DNA of 64,000 nt from the NCBI RefSeq assembly GCF_051014445.1, contig NW_027488378.1, forward strand, positions 3,534,001-3,598,000, in the 5' to 3' direction. The first letter of the stretch is position 1. Every line of letters starts with the position of its first letter. The stretch is from Colletes latitarsis. Taxonomy: Eukaryota; Arthropoda; Insecta; Hymenoptera; Colletidae. The notes under the pieces were generated by a model. It searched no databases and had not been told where the DNA came from. It saw only the letters and a program-made list of their open reading frames with translations. Positions 31,188 through 41,400 of this stretch are shown in pieces. A program made the position numbers and the translations under genes.

Positions 31188-34071
31188 CGGTGTCTCAGCG
31201 ATCACTTGGCAGTACGGGGGCGGCACGTTGCCGTGCTCCGTTGTTGGGAGGGGCCACGGGTTTGTGGTGGTTAAATGGGGGGAACTGGTGGTTGCCGGGT
31301 GTTACGCGCCGCCCGCTATGGGCCTCAGCGATTTTGAGGCGTACCTCGACGAGGTGGGGAGATGCATCTCCCCACATCTCGCCAGTGCGGTACTCGTCCT
31401 GGGAGATTTTAATGCCCACGCTGCAGCGTGGGGCTGTCCCAGGACGACCGTCAAGGGCGACGCGATGCTCGTATGGGCGGCGGGTCACGGCCTCGTAGTG
31501 TTGAATGAAGGGGCTGTGAGCACGTGCGTGCACGCGCGGGGCGAGTCGATCGTCGACATTTCGTTGGCGAGCCCCGCCATAGCGCGCCGTGTGTCCGACT
31601 GGAGGGTCGCGGAAGAGGTGGCCACGTTAAGCGACCACCTCTATATTACGTTTTCCGTATCCGCGACCCCCGGCGTAAATGGACCCCGCCAACTGGGCAG
31701 GGAAGTACACCCGGCGCCACGCTGGTCCGCCAAGAGGCTGGACCCGGACGCCCTAGCGATGGCAGCTTCCGTTGTGGCATGGCAGGCGATGCCACGCCGG
31801 ACCCTCGGCAATCCTTCTGCCGGGGCGCGTTGGTTCCGCGAGACTATGACATCCTTGTGCGACGTAGTCATGCCGCGGGCCACCGCCCCTAGCCGCGGGG
31901 GGTCCGTGTACTGGTGGTCGGGCGAGATCGAAGACTTACGCACTCGGTGCGTTGTCGCCCGACGCCGGTACACCCGCGCAGGGAGACGGCGCGGGGCGAC
32001 AGAGGCAGAGTTGGTGGGGTTGCGCGGAGAATTTTCCATTGCGCGCAGAACCCTCCGCCGGGCCATCGTGACCGCGAAAGCCCAGGCATGGACGGAGCTC
32101 CTCGGCTCTCTGGATGCAAATCCATGGGGTCGCCCGTATCATATGGTCGCCGGGAAGATGCGATCATGGGCGCCCCCGGTCACACAGAGCCTCGACCCCC
32201 AGCTGCTCGGGGAAACTATGAGCGTCCTCTTCCCCGTTGGGGGAGAGGCGTATCTGCATCCCCCCGAGCCACAGCCGGATCACCCGCCTTGGTGGTCCGA
32301 CGAACTGGGGGTCTCCGAGGAGGAGCAGGCCAGGGCCGTCCGGAGAATGGCTGCCAAGAAGACGGCACCAGGACCGGACGGCATACCTGGCAGGGCCTGG
32401 GCTATAGCGGTGGGTGCTCTGGGGGCCGGCTTGATACGCGTTTTCGACGCGTGCCTCCGGACCGGCCAGTTCCCCCCCATATGGAAGGCGGCGAGGTTGG
32501 TCCTCCTCCACAAGCTAGGGAAGCCCGCGGATTCTCCATCCGCGTTCCGACCCATATGTCTTTTGGACGAGGCTGGAAAGCTCCTCGAGCGGGTCATTGT
32601 ATCCCGACTCGAGGGGCACCTGTCCCGCGTCGGCCCCAATCTGGCCGACCGCCAGTTCGGCTTTCGCCGGGGCCGCTCCACAGTCGACGCCATAGCGACA
32701 GTGCGGACCCTGGCGGAATCGGCAATCTCCTGGGGGGGGGGGGGGTGTGGCGTTGGCAGTCTCATTAGACATTGCCAACGCCTTCAATACCGTCTCCTGG
32801 GGGGCGATAGGTCGGGCACTCCAGTACCACCGGGTGCCCGACTATCTATGCCGACTGATCGGGGATTATCTGCGGGGCAGGGTAGTCCAATATCCGGGTC
32901 GGAACGGGATGGAGCAGAGAGCGGTGCACCGCGGGGTTCCACAGAGGTCGGTGCTCGGGCCGCTTCTGTGGAACTTGGCCTATGATGCGGTGCTGCGGGC
33001 TGATCTCCCCGTCGACGTGTCGTTGGTATGTTACGCCGACGACACTCTGGTGATAGCCGGCGGGGATACGTGGAGGAGGGCCGTGGCCCTCGCGAAGGAA
33101 GGGACGGCACGAGTCGTCGCCGAGGTAGAGCGTCTGGGGTTGCGCGTGGCACCCCAGAAGACCGAGGCCATCTGGCTGTGTAATGTCAGTGGTCGGGGGC
33201 TGCCGCGCCAGGCGTCTCTAAGGGTGGGCGGAGCCCAAGTCGGGGTGGGGCGCCGGATGATGTATCTGGGCCTCACCCTCGACAGCTACTGGCGGTTCGG
33301 GCATCATTTGGAAGGGTTGGGTCCCCGTATTGAAAGGGCAGCGGCCGCGTTAGGCCGCATAATGCCCAATCTCGGGGGGCCCAACATGACGGCACGGCGG
33401 CTGTATTTGGGAGTCGTCCGGTCCATGGCGCTTTATGGCGCGCCTATATGGGCCGGCGGTCTGATGGCAAATCGGCGGGGTGCATTTGTTCCGCGCCGTT
33501 TCACCTGCTGACGAAAATGGTCGCAGAGGTCTATCAAAGCCTCTGCGACCTTCGCCAGCGGGGCGTAGATCCGCACGGCGAGGAGGCCGCCAGGGCCCGA
33601 AGCCAGGCGCGGCGACGCGTCTATAGTCGGTGGCTGGTCTGGTTATCGATGCCAGACAAGCGGGATGATCGCGCCGCCGCGGCGGTCCGCCCAGTGTTTT
33701 ATGCCTGGGTAGGCCTCAGCTGGGGTACGCCCACCTACCGCCTGACACAGGTACTGACCGGACACGGTTGCTTCGGTCGGTACCTGAATCGGATAGGGCG
33801 GGAAGCGACGGCTGCATGCCATCACTGCAGGGGACGGGAGGACACCGCGCAGCACACGCTGCAGTTTTGCCCGGCGTGGGCAGCGCAGCGCGGTGTCCTT
33901 ATTAGAGCGATTGGAGCTGACCTCTCGCTGCCGGCCGTCATACGTGCGATGGTCGGCAGTGAGCAGGCATGGGCGGCCATGGCCCTGTTTTGTGAGGAGG
34001 TCATGGCCGCCAAGGAGGACGCCGAAAGGGCGCGTGAAGAGGTGGGGGGCAGGCGGCGACGCCGACCGTAA
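31102..34071 (+). pseudogene. Element C ORF2, broken endonuclease-reverse transcriptase
   Basis: The start reads TLRQWNIGMAVIAEPY where B and D have about 19 more residues between the Asn and EPY, so the N-terminus is internally deleted. The endonuclease motifs LVLGDFNAHAAAWG, ESIVDISL and LSDHLYITF are present. A run of 14 G (32732-32745) shifts the frame after AESAISW. The correct frame resumes at VALAVSLDIANAFNTVSW (32747) and includes VCYADDTLVIAGG, but GVPQG is changed to GVPQR. Near 33480 about 35 codons present in D (from ASRRS to the region before LELLAW) are missing and the frame changes again. The last frame ends at 34071 and keeps CHHCRGREDTAQHTLQFC. It cannot make a full-length protein. 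Confidence 0.9.
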
Positions 34072-34552
34072 GGCCCTACACCGCTCCCCGTGGCAGGGGG
34101 AGCGCGAAGAGGTCGGTGATGGTGTTTGTGGTGCTAGGTGAGGGACTTTATCACCTCATTCCCCCTCGCACCCAGCCCATCACCGGACCGGGGGGCCGTG
34201 GCAGGGGCCCCGTCTAGCGGGGGCGGCAGTGTTAGCCGGCCCCGCAGCCGTGGTCGCGATCGGGTGGGGGCCCGGTCGCGGCTAGTAGCAACGACACGAG
34301 TGGGGGCGACGTCGCGTGTGACCGCGCGGCGTCGCCGGGGGCAATCAGTTTAGTTTGCAACCCATTGGGGGAGGAGGATCACATCTCCTCCCCCGGGAAG
34401 GGCCCGTAGTAGGGCGTTGCGCCAACGGGGAGAGTCACGGTAGTATCGCTAGTTTGGTTCCCGTGACTCTCCCCAGATAAAGGGCGCAGGCGGTCACCGT
34501 GGTGTTTTAGCCGGTAAGAGTCCGGCACTACCCCGGAGGATTTCACCACGTT
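34072..34552 (+). promoter_or_regulatory. 3' UTR of element C with long hairpins
   Basis: Two perfect inverted repeats: 34367-34376 with 34385-34394 (10 bp), and 34427-34440 with 34461-34474 (14 bp, 20-base loop ending GGTTC). GGTCACCGTGG follows at 34492, then TTTTAGCCGGTAAGAGTCCGGC with the small GCCGG/CCGGC stem, then GGATTTCACCACG and the tail. Compared with B and D, the last 11-bp hairpin and its flanks (about 45 bases) are absent. Confidence 0.7.
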
Positions 34553-34571
34553 AAAAAAAAAAAGAAATAAA

Positions 34572-34589
34572 GGTCTGGGTTATGCTCGC
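34572..34589 (+). repeat. Right target-site duplication of element C
   Basis: GGTCTGGGTTATGCTCGC after the A-rich tail. The first 14 bases match the left copy, and one C-to-T change follows. Confidence 0.8.
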
Positions 34590-35264
34590 ATCTCGCTCAT
34601 AATTTTGCCTTCTTGGCATACTTGTTGGCCAGATCCTTGGTTTTTTCCTGTTTGAATCACGTAGTAATCTGGTACCACACAGTATCGATCAATTAAACCT
34701 GGATTTGGTCAGTATTTTAGTCGGTAACACCGGTTAGGTCTGGGTTAGGCCTGGGTTATGCCCGCATCTGGCTCATGATTTTGCCTCCTTCGCATACTTG
34801 TTGGCCAGATCCTGGGTTTTTTCGGGTTTGAATCACGTAGTAATGTGGAGCCACACAGTAAGAGTCAATTAAACCTGGATTCGGTCAGTATTTTAGTCGG
34901 TAACACCGGTTAGGTCTGGGTTAGGTCTGGGTTATGCCCGCATCTGGCTCATGATTTTACCTTCTTCGCATTCTTGTTGCCCAGATCCTTGGTTTTCTCT
35001 GGTTTGAATCACGGAGTAATGGGGTACCACACTGAAACAGTCGATTAAACCTGGTTTCGATCCACATTTTAGAGGATAACAACGGTTAGGTCTGGGTTAT
35101 GCCCGCATCTGGCTCATGATTTTGCCTTCTTCGCAAACATGTTGGCCAGATCCTGGGTTTTTTAGGGTTTGAATCACGTAGTAATGTGGTTCCACACTTA
35201 AACAGTCCATTAAACCTGGTTTCGGTCAGTATTTTAGTCGGTAACACCGGTTAGGTCTGGGTTA
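34590..35264 (+). repeat. Satellite array 3, four monomers between C and D
   Basis: About four monomers, mixing the two alternative tail forms (GTCAGTATTTTAGTCG and ATCCACATTTTAGAGG). With the two flanking target copies, this shows elements C and D inserted at the same base of monomers only about 700 bp apart. Nothing else is present. Confidence 0.93.
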
Positions 35265-35280
35265 GGTCTGGGTTATGCCC
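35265..35280 (+). repeat. Left target-site duplication of element D
   Basis: GGTCTGGGTTATGCCC, repeated exactly at 42017-42032 after the poly(A) of D. Confidence 0.9.
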
Positions 35281-36074
35281 CCACGCACCCGTTTGGTTGT
35301 CCAGGCGGCAGGGGAGGTGAACCCCTACGTGGCGCGTCCCCAGGTGGCGGATAGGGGAAGCCGCTGGGATGGGATGCGGGGATGGGGTCATCAACATGAG
35401 AGTGCTGGTGACCGCATCCGCGCATGGCATCTCGGAGGTCGGAGCGGTAGCTCCCGCGGACCAAACACCCGTATGAATGTGTTGTGTGTGTGAATGGGCT
35501 GCGGCCGGTGACTCGTGGATATTCCCGTCAGACTAACCAAGGGGGGAGTAGTAGCCCCCCTCCGGGGTTGGTGAGTGATGTTAGTACCTGACCTCTGCGG
35601 GAGTAATATGGGGTAAGTGTAAGTCCTGAAACTATGGCATAAGTCCCCGTGAAACCGCATGTTAAACGTGGAAGAACCGCTCACTCACCAACTGACTGGA
35701 GCCTATGGCGGGGTTGAAGCGAACTCACCGGGCGCGGGTGTGGAGGATTATGCGGTCAAGATTTCCTCATACCCGGAGCGTCGTAGGGTAAATCGGCGCA
35801 CCGTCTAGCCTGAGGTTTGAGTTTGACGTCGGCTCGGATCCGGCGTCGCTCACACGATAGGGGTGACGTAAAACCTTTAGCATCAATTATGGCGCGGGCC
35901 TATCCCGTAATATTTTTCTGTAGAGTCACTTTGGTGTCGATAGGGTTGACCACCCGACAAGCTGCTTCTCAGCTTCGGCATCCTTCATTAGGTTTTTCTT
36001 TACCCGGGGATAGTACCCCCACTGCGGTGGGGGTCCCATGATGGGCGAACCGGAGGAAATCGATCACTGTAGTT
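35281..36074 (+). promoter_or_regulatory. 5' UTR of element D with possible nested pseudoknot
   Basis: By eye the first 85 bases permit CCACG (35281-35285) with CGTGG (35328-35332), GCGGC (35305-35309) with GCCGC (35360-35364), AGGGG (35310-35314) with CCCCT (35322-35326), and TCCCC (35337-35341) with GGGGA (35354-35358). The order P1, P2, P3, P1', P4, P2' is that of HDV-like ribozymes. However, P1 is only 5 bp, the P1-P2 joint is long, and the catalytic C region is not evident. ACCCCCAC/GTGGGGGT around a TGCG loop (36015-36034) forms a hairpin 40 bases before the ORF1 ATG. The middle of the UTR shows no conserved coding frame. Confidence 0.5.
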
Positions 36075-38420
36075 ATGGCATCAATAAAAATTAAAACAAC
36101 CATGGGTACGGAGGGAGGCAGCGCGGGATCGCGTCTCGCGGCCGCTGCTGCCTCGCAGCGTGTGGAGAGGAGTGAAGGGGCTCGTGGGGCAGCTTCTAGG
36201 GGGAAGCGTCAGGCGGACCCGGAAGAGCCGGGTAGTGCTAGCTCGGCGGCTTCTTCGGAGGAGTGGCGCGTGGTAAGGGAAGGGCAGAGGAAGAAGAGAA
36301 AGCGGGACGTGTTGGGCGAAAAAATTCGCGCTGAGATGGGGAAGAAGGAGGGCGAGGCTCTTTATACGGAGATCCTCGATGAGGCGGAGAAGGTGGTCGA
36401 GGTGGCGGAGAAGTCGGCCAACTTGAAGGGGACGTCGGTGAGGGACCTCAAGTTTGCGGCGGAATTCATCCGGGTAGCTGCGACCGAACTGCAGAGTAGG
36501 ATGACGGTCGCTTCCACCCGCAGGACACGGGAGCGACAGCTCGAAGCGGAGCTGCGGGAGGCGCGGCGAGAGCTGGACGCCCTTAGGGGTCGGGGAGCGG
36601 GCAATCTCCCCGAACCGGTAGTAATGCCGGAAGCGGTGGCCGCTCTCGCTTCGACCAGCCTTGCTGCGGAGGCCACCCTGATGGCGCATCCGGGACAGGA
36701 GGCTTCCTCGCCCACAGCAGGGATTACGGGGAGGGGTGATGTGGTGGTGGTGATGGCAAAGGGGGGAGAGGGTGTTGGAGCTCCTCCATCTTTGTCACCA
36801 GTGACTCCCTCCCCGGGAGATGTTGAGGCCCTTGTAAGGGGCGTAGAGGCGGCGTTGGAGGGACGGTTCCGAGCGATGCGGGAGGAGATTATTCGCTCCC
36901 TCGCTCGCCCGGCCGCCTCATCCGCTGCTCTGGTGCGGCCGCGGGTCGGTAGGCCGAAGGACCCGGCGCGCATGTTGACAGCTGCGCCCCAAGCAGGACA
37001 GGAGACGGCAGCGCAACCCCGGGTGGAGGGGGAAATAACGGCCACCAACAGGAGGACGAGGAAGAAACGGGAGCAGAGGGCTAGGCGGAAACTAAGGCTG
37101 GCGGCCAACCATCCAGCCACGTCCTCCTCCGTTGCGGGTGTGGGGGGGAAAGGAGCCCAGAGACGTCCCCAGTCCCGGGCAGCCATTCTCCCATCATCTG
37201 CCTCCCTAACCTTGCCGGCGGCTACGGTTCCGGCGGGGAGGGCGGCCGGGCAGTCGTGGGCGGAGGCGGTGAAGCGTGGGCGCGCCAGTCAAAAGCCCGC
37301 CCAGCCCGCCGCGAAAGCTGCCCAGGTCCGACCGATACACGTCCGGGACAAACCCCCTGTGAAGCAGCCGGGCAATAGTGGTCCTCCTCCCCAACCTGTG
37401 CGGGAGGCAAAAGCACTTCCGATGGCCGGCCGTCCGCCAAAAACGGCGGCTGTTGCCATCGATGCCGAGGAGGGCTCGCCTGCCACATTGGCCGAGGCGA
37501 TGTCGAGGGCGCGGGCGAGTATCAAGCTCGCGGACCTTGGCATCGCTGAGGTCAAGATGAAACGGGCAATTACGGGGGGGCTGTTGCTCGAGATCCCCGG
37601 ACCAGAGGGGGAGGCTAAGGCGGATGCCTTGGCCGCTAAGTTGAAGGAGGCCATGACCGGGATGGCGGTCAAGGTGGCCCGCCCGGTGAAACGGACCGAG
37701 TTGCGGGTGAGCGGCCTAGATGATGCCGCCACCCCAGCGGAAGTCCGCGTAGCCATTGCGGCCTTGGGTGGGTGCCCAGAGGTGGGGGTGCAGGTAGGCG
37801 AGGTACGCCGGACCCCCACATCTCTGGGCACTATCTGGGTTAGGTGCCCCATCACAGCCGCCGTCAAAATTGCTGCGGCCGGCAGGGTTAAGGTGGGATG
37901 GACCTCCGCTAAGGTGGAGGTCCTTGCGCCGCGTCCCCTGCAGTGTTACCGCTGCCTTGAAACGGGTCACGTCAGGCAGTGGTGCACTACGACGGTGGAT
38001 CGGAGTGGCCGCTGCTACAAATGCGGCTCCTCCGACCACCGTGCCAAGCAGTGTGGAGCGGCGTCTCCGATATGTCCACTGTGCGTGGATATACCGGGGA
38101 GACCCACGGGGCATCGACTGGGTGGGCCTGGGTGTGCACCCCCACCCAGGCGGAACCGTGTAGGACGGGCCACGGGGCGGAAACTCCCCGGCGGTAAGGT
38201 GGGAGACGGCGTTAATGTGCCTCCCGCTCCCACAGTTAAGGAGTTGGGACTGGGGGCTATGCCCCCAGCAGTCGAGCAAGGGGAGGTAGTAGTTACTCCC
38301 CCAGCAATGGAGGTGGATGAAGCTGCCGGGGGGGATGGGCTCCTCCCGGCGGCGGAGTCTAAGGGGGAGGTCACCTCTCCGTCAGTGGGTAATGGCCTGG
38401 AGGAGGTCGTGAAGGCCTAG
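36075..38420 (+). CDS. Element D ORF1, gag-like RNA-binding protein
   Basis: 781 residues from ATGGCATCA, intact. The N-terminal third is charged and includes RKKRKRD, which could be nuclear-targeting. The stretch SANLKGTSVRDLKFAAEFIR is shared with B. A Glu/Arg-rich helical segment (about residues 140-180) may form a coiled coil. Basic, low-complexity linkers follow. The conserved gag block (KRTELRVSGLDDAATPAEV, GTIWVRCPI, AKVEVLAPRPLQC) precedes three zinc knuckles from residue 624: CYRCLETGHVRQWC, CYKCGSSDHRAKQC and CPLCVDIPGRPTGHRLGGPGC. The family role is binding of element RNA and delivery to the chromosomal target. The stop TAG (38418-38420) overlaps the ORF2 frame. Confidence 0.9.
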   Translation: MASIKIKTTMGTEGGSAGSRLAAAAASQRVERSEGARGAASRGKRQADPEEPGSASSAASSEEWRVVREGQRKKRKRDVLGEKIRAEMGKKEGEALYTEILDEAEKVVEVAEKSANLKGTSVRDLKFAAEFIRVAATELQSRMTVASTRRTRERQLEAELREARRELDALRGRGAGNLPEPVVMPEAVAALASTSLAAEATLMAHPGQEASSPTAGITGRGDVVVVMAKGGEGVGAPPSLSPVTPSPGDVEALVRGVEAALEGRFRAMREEIIRSLARPAASSAALVRPRVGRPKDPARMLTAAPQAGQETAAQPRVEGEITATNRRTRKKREQRARRKLRLAANHPATSSSVAGVGGKGAQRRPQSRAAILPSSASLTLPAATVPAGRAAGQSWAEAVKRGRASQKPAQPAAKAAQVRPIHVRDKPPVKQPGNSGPPPQPVREAKALPMAGRPPKTAAVAIDAEEGSPATLAEAMSRARASIKLADLGIAEVKMKRAITGGLLLEIPGPEGEAKADALAAKLKEAMTGMAVKVARPVKRTELRVSGLDDAATPAEVRVAIAALGGCPEVGVQVGEVRRTPTSLGTIWVRCPITAAVKIAAAGRVKVGWTSAKVEVLAPRPLQCYRCLETGHVRQWCTTTVDRSGRCYKCGSSDHRAKQCGAASPICPLCVDIPGRPTGHRLGGPGCAPPPRRNRVGRATGRKLPGGKVGDGVNVPPAPTVKELGLGAMPPAVEQGEVVVTPPAMEVDEAAGGDGLLPAAESKGEVTSPSVGNGLEEVVKA

Positions 38421-38422
38421 AG

Positions 38423-41400
38423 TTCACCCTCCTCCAGGCCAATTTGGCGAGGGCTCGCAGGGCACAGGACATGTTTGTTCACGCCCTGCGGGCCCAAAGG
38501 GTTGGCCTGGCCATCGCCGCCGAGCCATACATGGTTCCCGACCAGCCCAATTGGGTCGGGAGCCTGTGCGGACTGGTAGCGATGGTCTGGGCGTGGCCGC
38601 CAGACTCCCCTCCCGTTACCATCCTGCATCGGGGGAGGGGGTTTCTGGCGGTCCAATGGGGGACAATCGCGGTGGTGGGCTGCTACGTGTCGCCCAACTG
38701 CGACCTCGCCACATATGCGGCATATCTGGACGGGGTGGGTGGTTGTATCAGGAGATGCCTACCCCGACCGATACTGGTCCTGGGGGATTTCAATGCCCAT
38801 GCAGCTGCATGGGGCAACCCCAGGACCAACCGCCGTGGCGAGGCGCTATTGGGGTGGGCGGCTGAGCACGACCTCCGGCTGGTGAATCGGGGCTCCGAAG
38901 CCACTTTCGTAGGGCCGCAGGGAACGTCCGTCATCGATTTGACGTGGGCAACCCCTGCGGCCCTGCGACTCGTGTCGGGGTGGCGAGTGGCCGTAGAGGT
39001 GGCCACACTTAGTGACCACCTCTACATCACCATGTCGGTGAAGGCCATCCCGGCACGAAGGGAGCCCCTGGGCCGGAGGCGTGTGGCGGATGCCGTGGCC
39101 CAACCGCGATGGTCCCTCAAGAGGGTGAGTTGGGAGATGGCAGAGGCAGCCGCAACGGTGGCAGCCTGGTCCCAGCCAGAGGATGGACCCGTCAACGACG
39201 TCGAGCAAGAGACCGAGTGGTTTCGGGGCACATTCAAGGAGGTGTGCGATGCCTCCATGCCCCGGACCAGGCCTCCCAGAAGACAGGGCGCGGCGTATTG
39301 GTGGTCGCCGCACATCGAGCAGTGCAACGCTCGTTGTGCGCGCGCCCGCCGTAGATACACTCGCGCCCGACGGTCACGTCGTCGACGCCCGACCGCGGAG
39401 AAGATGGCGCGCATATACGAGGAGTTCGCCAGGGAGCGGCGGATCCTCCAGCGCGCCATCCGAGACGCCAAGGCACAGGCATGGAAGGACCTCCTCGGGG
39501 AGCTGAACAGAGATCCGTGGGGGCGCCCGTATAAGCTTGTAATGGACAAGCTTCGTCCTTGGGCGCCCCCGCTGACAGAGACTCTCGACCTCCAGTTTTT
39601 AGAGGAGGTGGTATCAACCCTGTTCCCGGGATCTAACCGGGTCGGGGTACCACCTCCCCGAGAACCCTGGGACCCTTCCATCTGGTCCCAGGAACTGGAG
39701 GTCACTCCCGAGGAGATGGGCCGGGTCGTTCGTCGGATGGGGTCACGGAGGGTTGCTCCGGGTCCCGACGGCGTGCCCGGCCAGGTGTTGGCCTGTGCTC
39801 TTGGCGCCTTGAGCCCGCGGTTCGGGAGGCTGCTCAGCGGTTGCCTCCGCCGGGGGGTATTTCCCTCACCCTGGAAGGCGGCGCGGCTGGTTCTTCTCCA
39901 GAAGGCGAGAAGGCCCGCAAGTACGCCCTCCGCGTACCGGCCGGTGTGTTTGTTGGATGAGGCGGGCAAGCTCTTTGAGCGCATAGTGGCAGCCCGCCTC
40001 TCCAACCACCTGTCCACAGTAGGACCCGACTTGGCCCCCTGCCAATTCGGCTTTAGAGAGGGACGCTCCACGCTCGATGCCGTCCAGCTGGTCCGGTCCC
40101 TCTCTCAGGGGGCCACCTCCCAGGGTAGGGTGGTTCTGGCGATATCGATAGATATCGTCAATGCGTTTAACACCCTACCCCGGGAGACGATTATGGGGGC
40201 GCTAGACTTTCATCGTGTGCCCCCATACCTGAAGAGGATAGTCGGGTCCTACCTTAGCGACAGGTGGATCAGTTGCACCGGCCGGGATGGAGTACACATG
40301 CGGAGGGGAGTCGTACGCGGTGTTCCGCAGGGGTCGGTTCTAGGGCCCCTGCTATGGAACATCGGGTACGACTCGGTACTGCGAGCCCCTCTGCCCGCTG
40401 ACGTGGCGCTGGCGTGTTATGCCGATGACACGCTGGTGCTCGTCAGCGGGTCAGACTGGAGAGGGACAGCGCGCGCCGCGGAGGTGGCGGTGGACACCGT
40501 CGTCGCCGAAATTCGCAGGCTGGGCCTAGAAGTGGCACCCCAGAAAACGGAGGCCATGTATTTTGAAAAACTTGGCCCCCGTGGGATGCCGCCGGCCGGC
40601 CTGCGGATACGAGTTGGGACAGCCTACGTTGAGGTGAAGGCCCATATGAAATACCTGGGCCTGATCCTCGACAGCCGGAGGCGCTTCGTCGAGCATTTCG
40701 ACCGCTTGGCCCCCCGTGTGGAGAAGGCGGCTGCCGCGTTAGGCCGCCTTCTTCCAAATATTGGGGGGCCTGATGTTGGAGTCCGCCGCCTCTATGTGGA
40801 GGTGGTGCGTTCAATTGCCCTCTACGGGGCCCCAATCTGGGCCCCACAACTGGATGCCAGCCGGCGCAGCACGGAGATGCTGCGCCGCGTCAACCGTCGG
40901 CTGGCAATCCGGGTTGTTAGAGGGTATCGCACCATCTCCCACGAGGCGGCGACTACCCTGGCGTGCCTCCCGCCCCTGGAGCTCCTAGCCTGGAGGAACC
41001 AATTGGTTTTCCGGCATTCCAGGGAGCTTCAGGAGGCTGGGAGGCCGCCAGAGGAGAGGAGGCAAGCGGTCGAAGCGACGAGGCGCCATGCCCAACGGAT
41101 CGTTTTGTTTATGTGGTTCCACCAACTCATTCAGTCTGGTGGAGCCACACAACGGTCCGTTGGTGCAGTCCTGCCACATTGGCAACAGTGGCAGGACAAA
41201 CAGGGTAGGCTGTCCTACAGGATGACACAGGTGCTCACCGGGCATGGTTGCTTTGGTGAGTACCTGTGTCGAATCGGGAAGGAGGCGACGGCGGTGTGCC
41301 ACCACTGTGGGGACACTCAGGACACGGCGCAGCACACGCTGGCAGCCTGCCCAGCGTGGGCAGATGAGCGCCGTGTCCTGCAACAGGAAGTAGGGAGGAA

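Larger units (their letters stand above)
28045..34571 (+). mobile_element. Element C: degenerate R1-clade retrotransposon
   Basis: 6527 bp on the plus strand, inserted at the same satellite base as B and D. It has a 5' UTR like B, its own ORF1 and ORF2 sequences (clearly divergent from B and D), a distinct 3' UTR, and an impure A-rich tail (34553-34571, interrupted by G and T). Coding damage includes a deletion across the ORF1/ORF2 junction, a 14-G run that shifts the frame, and a further deletion in the C-terminal half of ORF2. The interrupted tail and single mismatch in the target duplication fit an older insertion than B or D. Confidence 0.9.
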
